A stretch of DNA of 64,000 nucleotides, taken from positions 15,549,211 through 15,613,210 of the forward strand of contig OZ024821.1 of NCBI GenBank assembly GCA_964016985.1. Direction: 5' to 3'. Position 1 is the stretch's first letter, and each line of letters opens with the position of its first letter. The translations under genes were made by a program, and so were the position numbers. This document shows, piece by piece, positions 1 through 10,951 of this stretch. The notes below the pieces were generated by a model. It was not told the DNA's origin, made no database searches, and was given only the letters and a program-made list of their open reading frames with translations. The stretch is from Anodontia alba (taxonomy: Eukaryota; Mollusca; Bivalvia; Lucinida; Lucinidae).

Positions 1-540
1 TCCTAATCTTTGCACAAATTATGGGGGACAGGAGATCTACCAAAATTGCTAAAATGATGGTTCTATGTTGACATTTGACCTTTTTACCTCCAAGGTCAAA
101 TTTGCTTCCCCATTTGTATGGGCCATATACATTTATATTGAAAGTATTGAAGTGACTTGTAGATCAACAGTAGTTAAAATTGTTCTGATTGGAAATCTAA
201 GATGGCCATCATCTGGTTTATATTTATAATATTTCCCTGCCACTGAGCTGTTTACATGTATAAAATCATGATTCTTCAGAAACCTCTTAGCCAATTTCCA
301 CCAAATTTCACATTGATCCTTCTGTTGAAATGTGATTGATAGTTTATTCAAATGATCATGCTCCATTGACTGTCAGGCCCATATATTCTTCTTCAAAACT
401 AAGAACTGCTCAAATGATGATATTTTCATTAGTTGTGATGATAGGATTGGAAAAATGTTGCATAACATCTGCATGTCTGCAGTGGCTATGTCACTCAGGT
501 GAGCAAACCGTGGCCCGTGGGCCTCTTGTTTTATAGAAGA
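1..540. other. Intron or flank of the left-edge gene, repeat-like
   Basis: No coding exon is visible. The stretch ending around 485-533, with GGTGAGC and then CGTGGCCCGTGGGCCTCTTG, has the look of a dispersed repeat end. I could not find a second full copy in the window to prove it. Confidence 0.3.
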
Positions 541-559
541 CATCCCTAAATTATCCTGG

Positions 560-775
560 GTCCAGCTGATCAAAACTAACTATGTCGTTAGTTAACGTAT
601 TGTTAAAACTTTGATCATTAAATATGGCATATGTGCTAACATTTTTGCTGAAAAAAATGTGAGTAGCTTTTGCATTTGCAAATACCTGTGAATTAGATAT
701 TATACTTACTAGAACAGTTAACATTTTGACCACTAACGAGCTTGTTAAGCTAATGGTGCTTTGAACAACTGGGCC
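560..775 (-). repeat. Family H inverted-repeat element, copy 1
   Basis: It ends in TTTGAACAACTGGGCC at 760-775 and shares its interior (GTGAGTAGCTTTTGC and the flanking AGAACAGTTAACATTTTGA) with 6463-6711, in the opposite orientation. One arm of the central hairpin is missing here. Confidence 0.6.
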
Positions 776-784
776 ATGATTTGC

Positions 785-882
785 CTCCTGATCTGATGCG
801 ATGATTAATCCTCAGTGGCTCAAACTACTATTATCTAGATTTTCCCACAATCCCAAAGATATTTGAGCCATTGATGTGACTG
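785..882 (+). repeat. Fragment of a pogo/Tigger-like MITE
   Basis: The stretch ATGATTAATCCTCAGTGGCT ... TCCCAAAGATATTTGAGCCA closely matches the right end of the element at 38853-39222. Only this end is present. Confidence 0.5.
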
Positions 883-920
883 TATATTGAATATTCCGCC
901 ATGTTTATTTTTCATTTCAG

Positions 921-1060
921 GTGCCTTATACATCCTGTATCCGAGCTTATATGTCCTTGGAGCTGTGATATTTATACCCGCCATGTTCAGTATGAAGAGA
1001 GACGCAGAAAAACTTCAAGGGGATAGTTATGTCAGAATGGTAGATCATGTTAGAAAATAG
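921..1060 (+). CDS. Terminal coding exon of an unidentified small membrane protein
   Basis: A polypyrimidine tract and CAG at 911-920 form a good acceptor. Taking the exon from 921, the frame whose first full codon is at 923 runs 45 residues to TAG at 1058-1060. It begins ALYILYPSLYVLGAVIFIPA, a likely membrane segment preceded by an alkyl/aromatic stretch, followed by a basic and polar tail (MFSMKRDAEKLQGDSY) ending DHVRK. The other two frames are interrupted and less protein-like. The two leading bases GT would complete a codon from an upstream exon outside the window. The hydrophobic-then-charged layout suggests the last transmembrane helix and cytosolic tail of a small polytopic protein. 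I do not recognise the family. No other exon of this gene is seen in the window, and it converges on the CaV2 gene downstream. Confidence 0.55.
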
Positions 1061-1418
1061 ACTGTTAGCCGTTTGCATGCCACCTAGTCATTTGTGCATT
1101 CATATGCTTATTGCAGTCATTGTTAACCTTTAACCCATTGAATTTAAATGAGCCACTCTGAATAGAAAACAGCTGTATGGCCAGCATAGACCCAGATCGG
1201 CATGCACAGTTGTGCAGTCTGATCAGGGTCTGCACTGTCCACTAGTAAAATATTTTGAAGTCCTTATATTATGTTACTGACTGATGTAGACCCTGATCAG
1301 ACTACACAGAAGCACAGGCGATCTGAGTCTACACTGATTGCCCATGTCATAAGGTCAGTCTCTGTATGGAGTGCCTCTTTAACATAAGCAGACAGTTCTA
1401 AAAATTTAATTGCTGAAA

Positions 1419-1420
<2 letters not shown>
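1061..1420. other. 3' flank of the left gene with a B-like hairpin remnant
   Basis: Contains AGACCCAGATCGGCATGCAC ... GTGCAGTCTGATCAGGGTCT at about 1188-1235 and a related decayed stretch to about 1340, resembling family B/B2 hairpins. The 3' untranslated region must start here, but I could not fix a polyadenylation site. Confidence 0.35.

Positions 1421-1486
<66 letters not shown>
1421..1486. repeat. (AG)n microsatellite, 66 bp
   Basis: Uninterrupted AG dinucleotides. Open frames across it encode only Ser-Leu repeats and are artefacts. Confidence 0.97.
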
Positions 1487-1489
<3 letters not shown>

Positions 1490-1750
1490 ATGCAGACCAT
1501 CTCCTTTGATTGATTTGTATGAAATGTTAAACCAGTTTTTTGGGAAAAATAAAAGATCATTCATTTGACTCACAGCATGTGGACAGTGGTGCAGATAATT
1601 CTGTGCTGCATTCATTGTCAACATGTAGCATCTTTGGATACTCAAGAATATATTGACAAAAAGAGAAGATCTTGATCAGACTGTGGATGGCTGAATGCTT
1701 AGCTCCAGATAAGTGAGTGTATCCAGAAAATATTTCTATTTCTCTACAAG

Positions 1751-1819
1751 ACATATGTTGTGGGTTCTCATTAGAAGTGCCTCAGGGAGGCACTTCTAAT
1801 GAGTACCCACAACATATGT
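1751..1819. repeat. 69-bp near-perfect hairpin related to family F
   Basis: The arms ACATATGTTGTGGGT.CTCAT and their complement flank GTGCCTCAGGGAGGCAC. The layout (unique arm, GAAG/GAAC, GCCTC..GAGGC tip) matches the F core but with different sequence. Confidence 0.75.
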
Positions 1820-1988
1820 TTTTGTGAGAAATAAGAAAAAAATTGGTAATTTTTGATTGAGAAAAAAACACCTTATCTGGACCTATGTAGATGCACAGGC
1901 TGATCTCAGTGACTGTTCTCATGTAAAACCTTTTTAGTTGTCTGCTCATTTTACCATGTGGGCAATAATGGTTAGTTGGTGGAGGATC

Positions 1989-2162
1989 TTAATGCTTTGC
2001 ATGCTGAGTAAAATTTCAGAAATATCAACAATTTATCATCTGCGGACATTGCTCAAAGGAGACAATTTGCATGAAATGTCAGATCCTGTTTTCTTGGAAA
2101 AATAAGAAAAATATTTCAAAATGTCGCTTGCTGAAAATTTTACCCAGAGTGCTAAGCGTTAA
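1989..2162 (-). repeat. Family E element, one arm eroded
   Basis: TTAA at both ends (1989-1992, 2159-2162). It retains AGGAGACAATTTGCATGAAA and the right end TTTTACCCAGAGTGCTAAGC, while the opposite arm is largely lost. Confidence 0.65.
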
Positions 2163-2216
2163 GGCAGCTGTCAGGCAAAATTATTTTTGTTAAAAGTGAT
2201 ATTGACACTGTGTTAC

Positions 2217-2407
2217 TTAAACCCATTTTAGACTGAATAAACTCCCACACACTATATATTGGAAGAGTCCAATTTCAGATATGTCAGGCTTTGTGATTTA
2301 GATATTCCTAGAGAAAAATGGCTAAACCATCTGCAATGCAGCATCTAATCTGTCTTCACTGTTTGCCAACTACCCTTTTTCAGGGTCTCCAGACTAAAAT
2401 AGGTTAA
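2217..2407 (-). repeat. Family A1 element, hairpin largely deleted
   Basis: The ends CCCATTTTAGACTGAATAA and CCAGACTAAAATAGGTTAA are A1 termini. Only one side of the A core survives (TCTTCACTGTTTGCC). Confidence 0.65.
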
Positions 2408-2772
2408 GTGTACAGCTTGGCAGAAAATGTCAGTTTCCTTTAAAGTGAATATCACTACCTCAGTATGATCTGTTGTATTCTAAAAATGTGTATATTTTTG
2501 TTAAATGTTTTTATTACTGTTAATATGTGGCATTCAAATGCAGAGAATTTTTGTAAGGAAGTCTATAGAAAAGATTCCAAATAATTGTGCCAGTATTATG
2601 TGTTGTGTGGAAGATGAACTTAGAGAATAAACAAGTTCTTTGTGAATCATGTTGTGAAAGATATTGAGAGGTTTGCCTGCCAATATTCTTACTATTCAAC
2701 TTCTGCAAATTGACATGTTGATCTCTGCTTTTGCATGTGACATAAAGGCTTTTTCCTGCACATATTTTATAC

Positions 2773-2956
2773 TTAACTGCAGCAGACATCATTTTGATTT
2801 ATATTAATTATTTTATAGAGAAAAGAAGGTTTGACATTTCATGTGAAGCATCTGCAAGGCAGATGATTCACTTGAAATGTCAAGTCTTATTTTCTCTGAA
2901 AAGTTGATTAAAAAACTGTAGTCTGCTACAGTTTTGCTTGGCTTTTTAAGGGTTAA
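2773..2956 (+). repeat. Family E2 element
   Basis: TTAA at 2773 and 2953. The palindrome TTGACATTTCATGTGAAGCA with tip CTGCAAGGCAG is followed by GTCTGCTACAGTTTTGCTTG and TTTTTAAGGGTTAA. Confidence 0.7.
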
Positions 2957-2997
2957 GGATAAGTAAACAGAAACAGGCAGCGAGAACTTAAGATTAA

Positions 2998-3200
2998 TTT
3001 AGCCCATGTCCTGCTGAACCCATATATATCCTGTCTTTGCAAACAGTGTAGATCCAGATCAGTTGGCTTCTGGAGAAGCCAACTGATCTGAATCTGCACT
3101 GTTTGTCATTCAGTTTGTGAATTTATATGAACAGCCTGGATCTAGTAATTTGATTGGTTGAAAAGTAGGCATGGCATCTTTATTTATTCAGCATGACAAT
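2998..3200 (-). repeat. Family A3 element
   Basis: A core at about 3040-3110 with tip TTGGCTTCTGGAGAAGCCAA, flanked by CCTGCTGAACCCATATAT and ATTTATTCAGCATGACAA, the A3 flanks. Confidence 0.75.
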
Positions 3201-3214
3201 GATAAAAACAATAG

Positions 3215-3430
3215 AGCTGCAATGTCAGAAAACGCACCTTCAGACATGTGCGCCCAGGGAAGATTCAGTTCAGCCTGTGCATTTGCACAGTCTGATCAGA
3301 CTCTTCACTGGGCACATTTTAGATAGCCGAGGATACAAGGTTTCTTTATGTGGACAACAAAGACTGATCAGATTGCATGACTGTATAGGCTGAATTGAGT
3401 CTTCATTGGGAGCATATTTTATAAGGTACT
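3215..3430 (+). repeat. Family B element (two hairpins)
   Basis: Begins ACGCACCTTCAGACATGTGC and shows the paired CAGCCTGTGCATTTGCACAG and diverged second hairpin around AGCCGAGGATACAAGG, the B layout. Confidence 0.65.
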
Positions 3431-3684
3431 TTTTCTCTCTTTGTGGCTGAGATTGTTTTGGGAACAATGAATACTGTGATAAAATGCTTTTATATCAAAA
3501 TGTGATGCAAAAACCCATGTCATCTTGAACAATTCTTTTTTAATAAACTTATGTTTTTGTTGATCTAATAAATTAACAGATGTATTTTGTATTCTTTATT
3601 ATTTGTTTCCTCTGATTTTGTTGACATTTTTATATGAGCAGTTACAAAACACTTTTGTGTCATTTAATGATTTTACGATGACTA
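3431..3684. other. AT-rich spacer
   Basis: No exon, hairpin or repeat recognised. Confidence 0.4.
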
Positions 3685-3935
3685 CTGAGCTAACACATTG
3701 TATGGGCCACTCCAAGAGAAAACCTGGCATATGCGGACAGCAAAGGCCCAGATCAGACTGCACATTTGTGCAGTTTGATCAGGGCTTTTGCTGTCCGCTA
3801 ACAGAATCAATGGATACTACATAATGTATGAATGGAGAGCAAAGGCCCAGATGAGATATTGCCTATGTGCAGGATGATGTGAATCTGCACTTTATGCGCA
3901 TGTTGGAAGGCACATTTTGGCTTGACACGGCTCAT
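3685..3935 (+). repeat. Family B2 element
   Basis: Contains TATGCGGACAGCAAAGGCCC, the hairpin AGATCAGACTGCACATTTGT and its partner, then AACAGAATCAATGGATACTA, all diagnostic of B2. Confidence 0.65.
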
Positions 3936-4234
3936 GTATGAAAATATTTCGGTGCACATCTAGGGGATGTTAGGAATATTCAGTTTTACTTTAGTAGCAA
4001 TAAAAACAAATCAGAAACAGAAACAAGTAGATAAGGTTTGACTGAGTCTATTTACAAGTATACAGTTATAACCCCAAGTTTTTGAGGAATACCTTAATAA
4101 TGTTAAGTATTGGGACAGACAGGCTTCAGTAAACTGTGTAGAACCTGACCAGACCATACGGTAATGAAAACTTGTAGCAGTCCTCACCTTCTGATCATTT
4201 GGCTCATGTATATGTAAGTTCTAGTTTTTTGCAA
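3936..4234. other. Spacer, nothing recognised
   Basis: AT-rich. Only a decayed TAAACTGTGTAGAACCTGAC hints at an A-family relic near 4130. Confidence 0.35.
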
Positions 4235-4430
4235 AAGAACACACCAAAAAAACCCAACAAAAATCAAAATAAAAAAGCAAAACAAAATAAAAAACAACAA
4301 CAACAAAAAAAAACAAAAAAAAAAAACACAACAAAAGTAAACAACAAAAGTAAACAACAAAAAACAAAACAAAAACAAGACAAAACAAAAAAACAAAACA
4401 AAAAAAAGAAGAAAAAAAACAAATGGGTGA
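4235..4430. repeat. A-rich low-complexity tract (AAAAC)n
   Basis: About 195 bp of A with interspersed C, with variable AAAAC/CAACAA units. Open frames across it are lysine/asparagine or phenylalanine artefacts. Confidence 0.9.
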
Positions 4431-5069
4431 ACCACTCATCCATTCTTCTTGTAGTTAATCAACATGTAGTGTGAGGGGCTTGTTCAAATTCTAGGATAAG
4501 TACAGGAAGTAGTTGTCCCTATATTATTGGTATAAACAACACCTGCTTCTTGTTGTTGTTTTTTATCGGTCGACAATAATATTCCTCAGGGTAACATTTT
4601 ACTATGGCCCTCTCAAGAATGTAATATTTATATACCGGTAATAGCACCCTAAAGAAAACAGAACAAACAAAACAAAGAAGAACTGCAACATGAATACCAA
4701 CTCAAGTTGGAACGGGGTGGTTGGGTGAGACAAAGGTGTCCTGTAGCTTTTGTCACGGGGCATCCAACTGATACTGGCTTACAGTTGTGCAAGGCCTGCT
4801 GTCTTTGCAGCAGGTAAGGGTAGTGGGGGAATGTTGTTATTTCTTCTGTTCCTTTCTCTCTTTCTTCCCTACCCCTCTCTTTCATCTCCTTTACTATCTC
4901 TTCTATCTCTTTTCTCCCTTTCTCTAGAAGATGACACAAAATGACCCAGAAGGGGTTGACGTGTCATTAAAACCCAACACAATAAAAAAAACAACTTGGA
5001 ATGCTCAACAGCACTGCTGCTGTTGGGTTGGAGTCTGGGAGGTGGAGGGAATGGTTTAAACGTTGTTTT
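4431..5069. other. Spacer with a polypyrimidine tract
   Basis: About 4840-4925 is strongly C/T-rich on the plus strand. The rest shows no exon or hairpin. Confidence 0.45.
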
Positions 5070-5253
5070 ATGAGCAAAACATAGATTGTGCATTCATTAG
5101 AACTGCCTCACCGAGGCGGTTCTAACAACTACCCATAATCTATGTTTTGAGCAGAAATAAAAAAAAATAATGCATACCATGTAAACAAGTTTTACCATAT
5201 AAAAGTGGGGTTTAAGGTGGTCAAAATTATATAGGAATGTTTTCGTGATGAAT
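5070..5253 (+). repeat. Family F element, left end truncated
   Basis: Hairpin ACATAGATTGTGCATTCATT ... tip GCCTCACCGAGGC, then AAAAGTGGGGTTTAAGGTGG and the right terminus ATGTTTTCGTGATG. The left CATYACG end is absent. Confidence 0.75.
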
Positions 5254-5337
5254 CCAAAACTGAATGGCAAACAGATCCTTATGGGATGGCTCGTTACAAG
5301 CCGTCTCATCTAGTTCTACACTGTTTGCAAAGGTATA

Positions 5338-5550
5338 TGAGCCAGCGCACATCAAAACCTACCATAAGACGTGCGATAAGAAAAGACTCAGATCAGCCTG
5401 TGCACTCCACTAATCGCATGTGCTTTCAACACCTCCAGGCTATTGAATGAGCCAAAACTAGAAATCTTGCCATACTGGGTGGATGTACAGGCTGATCTGT
5501 ACCTTTCAGGTTACACAGGTCTTATTGTAGGTTTGGCCATGCGCTGGCTT
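5338..5550 (+). repeat. Family B variant with AGCCAGCGCA ends
   Basis: Inverted ends AGCCAGCGCACATCAAAACC and GGTTTGGCCATGCGCTGGCT flank two GATCAG hairpins. The same ends occur at 49937-50168. Confidence 0.75.
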
Positions 5551-6003
5551 GTATAATTTGGTCTGCAGGGTTGAAAGAGGTAATCCTGGGTACAGTTCAA
5601 GCTACAGGTAATTGTTCGGTCCGCATAGGGGTTACCTAATGTGTATCAACATAGAAAACGTATTACATAACTTCCCAACACTTTAATGAAACACGGATGA
5701 ATGCCCTGCCACGAACTAAAAGTCAGTGCATAATAAAAACCACCAGTAGAAGCATGGAGATGAGTAGGGTCAGACACTAGCCATCTATAAGTGGTTTAGA
5801 ACCAAGTCATTATTGGGTATGTGGATGACCCATCATCATGCTATTAATAAGGACAGTAAAGTTGTAAAACTTGATTGGGTTAGCCACTAAGCATGGAGTC
5901 TGTCACATAACATCTACATTATATCATAATAACCTTTTAAAACTGTTCAGAAAAAAAAAAAAAAAATCAGGATTTCCAACAGTTTCATACCAGAAAAATC
6001 GAT
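5551..6003. other. Spacer, nothing recognised
   Basis: No exon or second copy seen. A short poly(A) run lies near 5950. Confidence 0.4.
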
Positions 6004-6190
6004 TTAACGCTAGCACTCTAGGTAATAATTTCAGCAGACGACATTTTGAAATATTTTTCTTATTTTACCCAAAAAACAGGTTTGACATTTCATGCAAACT
6101 GTCTCCTCTGGAGACAGTTTGCAAGAAATGTCAAATCTTTTTTGTTTTTTAAATAAACAAAAAGTATCAATTTGTCATCAATTGAATAGA
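6004..6190 (+). repeat. Family E element
   Basis: TTAACGCTAGCACTC start at 6004. Palindrome TTGACATTTCATGCAAACTG with tip TCTCCTCTGGAGA. Confidence 0.7.
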
Positions 6191-6462
6191 CAAGAGAGTG
6201 GAAAGGTTAATGTCTCCACCCCACCGCATTAGGTAGTTTTTACTATTGATCATTTTAAGGCAGTGGTTAAAGTGTTGTTTGTTCTTTGTGTGGCCTTCTG
6301 GTTGCCGGCTGCAGGCTTTTTGCATTTTGTCCTGTTCTTTGTCTTATTGTTGTGTTAATGGATCCTGTCATTGTAGTCACCTTGTTGGAGAAGAGGAAGC
6401 TTGCTCTTTACTTTGCTTTATGGCTTATGTACCGCCTGCTTGGTTTGTTTGCTTTTTAGCCA

Positions 6463-6711
6463 GGGCTCAGTTGTTCAAAGCATCATTAGCTTAACAAGCT
6501 CAGTAGTGATCAAAATGTTAACTGTTCTAGTAAGTACAATATCTAATTCACAGGTATTTTTGCTGAAAAAATATGTGAGTAGCTTTTGCTAATGCAAAAG
6601 CTACTCACATTTTTTTTTCAGCAAAAACATTAGCATGTATGCCATATTTAGTGATCAAAGTTTAAACGATATGTTAACTAACAACATCGTTAGGTTTGAA
6701 CAACTGGGCCC
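6463..6711 (+). repeat. Family H element, copy 2, complete
   Basis: Imperfect ends GGGCTCAGTTGTTCAAA and TTTGAACAACTGGGCCC. The centre is a hairpin GAGTAGCTTTTGC TAAT GCAAAAGCTACTC. It shares its interior with 560-775. Confidence 0.75.
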
Positions 6712-6818
6712 AACATTATATTTTGAAACTAATCAGCATTAGCCAAAAAAAAAAAATTAGAAAACTTTTTGCAAATTTTATGATACTGATAACCTTGTTA
6801 TAGAAGTTTAGCATTTTA

Positions 6819-7084
6819 ATACCCCGCCACATGATAGCGGCGGGGTATTATGGTATACCTCCGGTGTCTGTCCGTCCATCTGTCCATTTGCACTTTGTTT
6901 CCGATAACTCATCCTACAGTTTTCATTGGATCACTTGGTGGAAAAGTAGACCATGAGGTGATGCAGCGCATATTGTTTCGAGGTTACATTACACCGAATT
7001 TTGATAGAGTTATTACACATTTTAAAGATTTTTCAAATGCCTTTGTCCTATATTGCAAAAAGGGTATCAGTCAAAAATCAAGAA
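6819..7084 (+). repeat. GC-hairpin repeat: ATACCCCGCC ... GGCGGGGTAT
   Basis: A 30-bp hairpin (6819-6848) is followed by TCTGTCCGTCCATCTGTCC and about 200 bp of moderately complex sequence, the layout of a common dispersed invertebrate repeat. Only one copy is seen here. Confidence 0.4.
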
Positions 7085-7197
7085 TAGAATGGCAAACAGT
7101 GTAGATCCAGATGAGATGGCTCATTATGAGCCATCTCATCTGGATCTACACTATTTGCAAAGGTATTTGTTTTGGTCAGCAGGACTGAAAGAGTTAA
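7085..7197 (-). repeat. Family A5 element, truncated
   Basis: A core with tip GGCTCATTATGAGCC, right flank ending AGGACTGAAAGAGTTAA (7194-7197). Confidence 0.7.
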
Positions 7198-7324
7198 TTT
7201 TCTAATTCCATTCAAGCCACTTGGTGGACTGTAGTTTTACTTGCGACTTGACTGAAAAGTATAAATTTTATTGACTGAAAAAAAGTCTTTCATTGTCAGC
7301 TGACAGGTCTTCTCTGTGTTGCTT

Positions 7325-7625
7325 TTTTCTAGAAACAAGATTGAGAACCAAGTAATGGTTTAGACCAGTTTAGACGATGGTATCGGAAGCAAACTTGAGA
7401 AAGAAGTGATGTTTAGAAAAAAGATTGAAAATGTTATGTTTTAGATGCTGGTTTTAGGACCAATACTGGCCATACAGTGACGTTTAAGTTGATGGATTAA
7501 GGAACAAGACTGAGACCAAATGTTTTATATGATGATTGCAGGACAACTAACAACAGGAACTTAGACAACAAAGTAATATTTAAGATGGAGGTTTCAGAAA
7601 CAAGACTGGGACCAAATGATGTGAG
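7325..7625. repeat. Degenerate tandem repeat of about 55-65 bp units
   Basis: Recurring AAACAAGAyTGrGAnCAA followed by ATG and TTTAgA near 7330, 7388, 7418, 7500 and 7600 suggest an old, decayed minisatellite. Confidence 0.4.
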
Positions 7626-7700
7626 AAATGGTTTTATCTTGTTTTTCTAAATTAGCAATCAAAAGATAGACCAATATTTGGGCGCATATATCATTTGAAA

Positions 7701-7770
7701 ATAGAACATTGCTCAAAGCTACCAGAGAGCATGCTATGCTCTCTGGTAGGTTTGAGCGATATTCTATATT
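7701..7770. repeat. Isolated 70-bp hairpin
   Basis: GCTCAAAGCTACCAGAGAGC ATGC TATGCTCTCTGGTAGG with partly paired flanks (ATAGAACATT / GATATTCTAT). No second copy found. Confidence 0.6.
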
Positions 7771-8485
7771 GAGGAATGTAGCATTGTTTTTTCATCATTA
7801 CTTATCAACAGACTCGGTCAAAACGAGCCTTCTGTTTTCTTTTTTTTTTTTTTTGGACTTATTCTTTATTTCCAGTTTGTTCCTATTTAGAAATATTTTA
7901 TGATCACAGCAGATGTTCTAAAGTGCTCATGTGGGAGCCGTAAAACTCGCCCCATACTTCGATATAGTGTGGATGTCATTTTTTCAGGACTATTGGACTC
8001 ATTCATTACATGTGTAAATAGAGTTTTGACTATAGCTGCAATCGCGTATGAGTGATGTTGGATAATTTGCATTATTTCTAAATAAAACTGAGCCTGTTTT
8101 TCTAAATTTTTGATACTTTCTGTACGTCTTCAGAAGCCATACTTCGGAATGTTTGTTATATTTTTTAGCGAAGTAATACTTAAATATAAAACTATTGCAC
8201 TCTGTAATATAACTCTTTTAACATAAACATTGGCGATCAAGGTAGATGTTTTATTTAATATATTTATTAAAAGGAGATCTGCATCTGAAAGCAGCCTGAG
8301 ATACCAGTCTGACTGACCTGCGTTTTCAGTAGGCTATTTACTGCTTTGGTTTGACTATCATCTTTGTCTGACCCCGACAGCCCAGTACCTGTCAACCTAG
8401 ACCCCACTGCCACAGCTTCTTCACCCAGCAGCCGCACAAGAAATAAATAGGTGAAGCAGCTAAGGCTGCACTTAATCATCCCCGT
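7771..8485. other. Spacer, nothing recognised
   Basis: AT-rich with a poly(T) run at about 7840. No coding exon supported. Confidence 0.4.
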
Positions 8486-8704
8486 GGCCCATTTTAGTCT
8501 GGAACCCCACTGAAGGGTAATTTGCAAACAGTGCAGACCCAGATTAGACGCCGCAGCGGCGTCTGATCAGGGTCTCCACTGTTTGTAAATATTTCAGCCA
8601 TTTTCTCCAGGAATATCTAAATCATATATCCTGACATACTTAAAACTGAAATTAGACTCTTCTAATATATAGTGCAGGGGAGTTTATTATGTCTAAATTG
8701 GGTT
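8486..8704 (+). repeat. Family A1 element
   Basis: CCCATTTTAGTCTGG start, A core with the shortened tip GCCGCAGCGGC, end GTCTAAATTGGGTTA. Confidence 0.8.
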
Positions 8705-8720
8705 AGGATAGTGGTTATGA

Positions 8721-8885
8721 ATTGTCAGTATATAAAGAATACAAATGCTGAACTGATTGTTATTATCGACTTGAAATTGTTAGTATAGAAAGAATACAAA
8801 TGCTGAACTGATTGTTATTATCGACTTGGAATTGTCAGTATATAAAGAATACAAATGCTGAACTGATTGTTATTATCGACTTGGC
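8721..8885. repeat. Three tandem 55-bp units
   Basis: Units start at 8721, 8776 and 8831 with ATTGTCAGTATATAAAGAAT or close variants and end TTATTATCGACTTG. Near-identity implies recent expansion. The array abuts the LINE relic. Confidence 0.92.
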
Positions 8886-9385
8886 AAAACCAGACATCAT
8901 TTTGGAGAATAAGTCTTGGTTATCCCTGATATAAAAATCAGAAATCTTCCCAGAATCTTTTGACGCTATCTGGAAAGACAGGGTAGGCGTGCCGGACGTC
9001 TTTATTGCCTAGAGGCGAGACCGACTCTGTACAGAAGTTCCTGAACTGGACATTAAATGCAAACGAACATTATTGGCTGTAAAACTTTGTATCTTGGATC
9101 GTTTTATCGACCCCTGACATGACTGACTCGGAATACTTAGAGCAGGTTAATGTACATGACATACCAAAATGCTCGTGTTCTAGTTGGAGATGGCTTCAAC
9201 TAAGATGATATACTCGTAGAGTGGAGTAAAATGCAAATATCCACAGGGGTGAAGAAAAGACCCCCAGCAACAACTTTTAGATATTGTTAGTGAGCATTGC
9301 CGTAGTCAAGTTGCTAACATACCCTCGCGTCAGGATTAAACCCTGGATCTGATGGTCTCAAATTACTCGGCGCTTGTCACTAGAG

Positions 9386-9612
9386 TTAACCCATTGTAGT
9401 CTGGAGACCCCTAAATGGGTAATTGGCAAACAATGCAGACTCAGATCAGACGCCGCAGAATGCGGCGTCTGATCAGGGTTTCCACTGTTTGCAAATAGTT
9501 CAATCATTTTTCTCTAGGAATGTCTAAATCGCATAGCGTGGCATACCTAATATCGAAATTAGAAGCTTCCAATATACATGTATAGTGTGGGAGAGTTCAT
9601 TCAGTCTACATG
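9386..9612 (+). repeat. Family A1 element nested in the LINE relic
   Basis: TTAACCCATTGTAGTCTGG start, A core with tip GCCGCAGAATGCGGC, end TTCATTCAGTCTACATGTA. LINE coding resumes on both sides, so the MITE came later. Confidence 0.85.
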
Positions 9613-10436
9613 TACCCCGAGTGGGAAATCCGATCGCGATACGAGCGTATTGTCTACATTGAATATGGCATTAAGACAAAACGTATATATATCAGGCCCC
9701 GTGTAAGATATGTAATGCGCAGATATGAATGTTGTGACCACACAGCAGAGCTTAGCAATGACTTTCTTCTCGAGGACCTCACAAGAAATGTCAGTGAATG
9801 ACGAGGGTAAAGTTTAATTCCTTGCTGCAATGGAAATATTCATGCCCTAAAAATGACGAAGACAAAATGCGGTTTACAATAGATCAAAACAGATAAAAAA
9901 AAAATTGAAACAAGGGAAGACTCCATTTTCAAGCTCGCATACATTAAAAACCAGTAAATGAGGTGCAGAGATACTGAGAGATGTTTATCGGGAACATGTT
10001 TCCAGTATATTTACTCTGATTGATGATTAATCAAAGGATGTAGGAAAGAGATTGCCACTGTACTTGCTTACATATACAATGCCTCTACTGCTCAGGGTTC
10101 AGTACCAGATGGCAAGAGACAAGCAAACATGGCATAAATATTCAAGAAAGGGGTGAAGTATGATCCTGCAATTTATAGACCTGTGTTGCTCACGTGCATC
10201 TCGGCATATAATTATTAGACTTTAGACTGATATTAATAAACATTTAGCCTCAGAAAGCATTCTTACTGACTGTCAGCATGCATTCAGAACTAGATAAACG
10301 TGTGAAACCAATATTATATTGTCAAGTTTATTCACGATCTTGCCAGAAACCTGGAAAGTGCGGCAAACCGTAGTCAAAAAACGAACAGATGTAACAATCA
10401 TGGATTTCGCTAAGGCTTCGACAATGTACTACATAG

Positions 10437-10443
<7 letters not shown>

Positions 10444-10526
<83 letters not shown>
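10444..10526. repeat. (TA)n then (TG)n microsatellite inside the RT relic
   Basis: Sixty-seven bases of TA followed by 16 of TG, interrupting the RT segment between FDNVLHRM-like and EYYGIGGSTHKLI-like coding. Confidence 0.95.
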
Positions 10527-10951
10527 TAGAGTATTACGGGATTGGAGGATCCACCCATAAATTGATTAGCTTTTGGTTATCTGGGTTATCTCATGGTTAT
10601 CTGGACGCTCTCATTGTGTAGTGTTAGATGGCCCAGTCTCAGTCTTAATCGGAGTCCCCAAACGATTGACCCTTGGATCAGTCCTTTGCTTATTTTTCAG
10701 CAATGATCTGCCATGTTTCTCAAGATCTTCAGTACGTCTGATCGCAGACGACTGTGTCCTTTACAGGAACATCACTTGTGACGATGACTGCAGAACACGA
10801 CTAATTCAGTAATAAATTAGGCTGTACAAAACTACGGGTTTGTGCGCAGTTTATCGACACTGATAAGATGTCGAGTTCTGTGGCATCTGAACTGAGTTTG
10901 CACTGTTTGCAAAGGCCATCGTGTGGAACATTATCTGTGGAGGAGTTAGGC

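Larger units (their letters stand above)
8886..10840 (+). pseudogene. Degenerate LINE: endonuclease and reverse transcriptase
   Basis: Conceptual frames, with several shifts and stops, give pieces of a non-LTR element in the correct order. At about 8890-9000 are NKSWL, EIFP and KDRVG, typical of an apurinic-type endonuclease. At about 9270-9385 is QLLDIVSEHC ... SRQD*TLDLMVSNYSALVTRV, the endonuclease C-terminus. From about 9615 comes VYIEYGIKTKR..RPR, the linker. At about 10100-10195 is VPDGKRQANMA*IFKKG...YRPVLLTCIS, RT motif 1/2. At about 10245-10330 is SILTDCQHAFR. Near 10650-10770 is GVPKRLTLGSVLCLFFSNDL then RLIADDCVLYR, where the usual FADD is IADD. An A1 element (9386-9612) and a (TA)n/(TG)n run split it. 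It cannot encode an active protein. The LINE clade is unresolved. Confidence 0.8.

Noticed and set aside
1297..1645. Ser/Leu-repeat open frames
   Set aside because: Translation of the (AG)n microsatellite.
4184..4474. Lys/Asn- and Phe-rich frames on both strands
   Set aside because: Translation of the A-rich tract.
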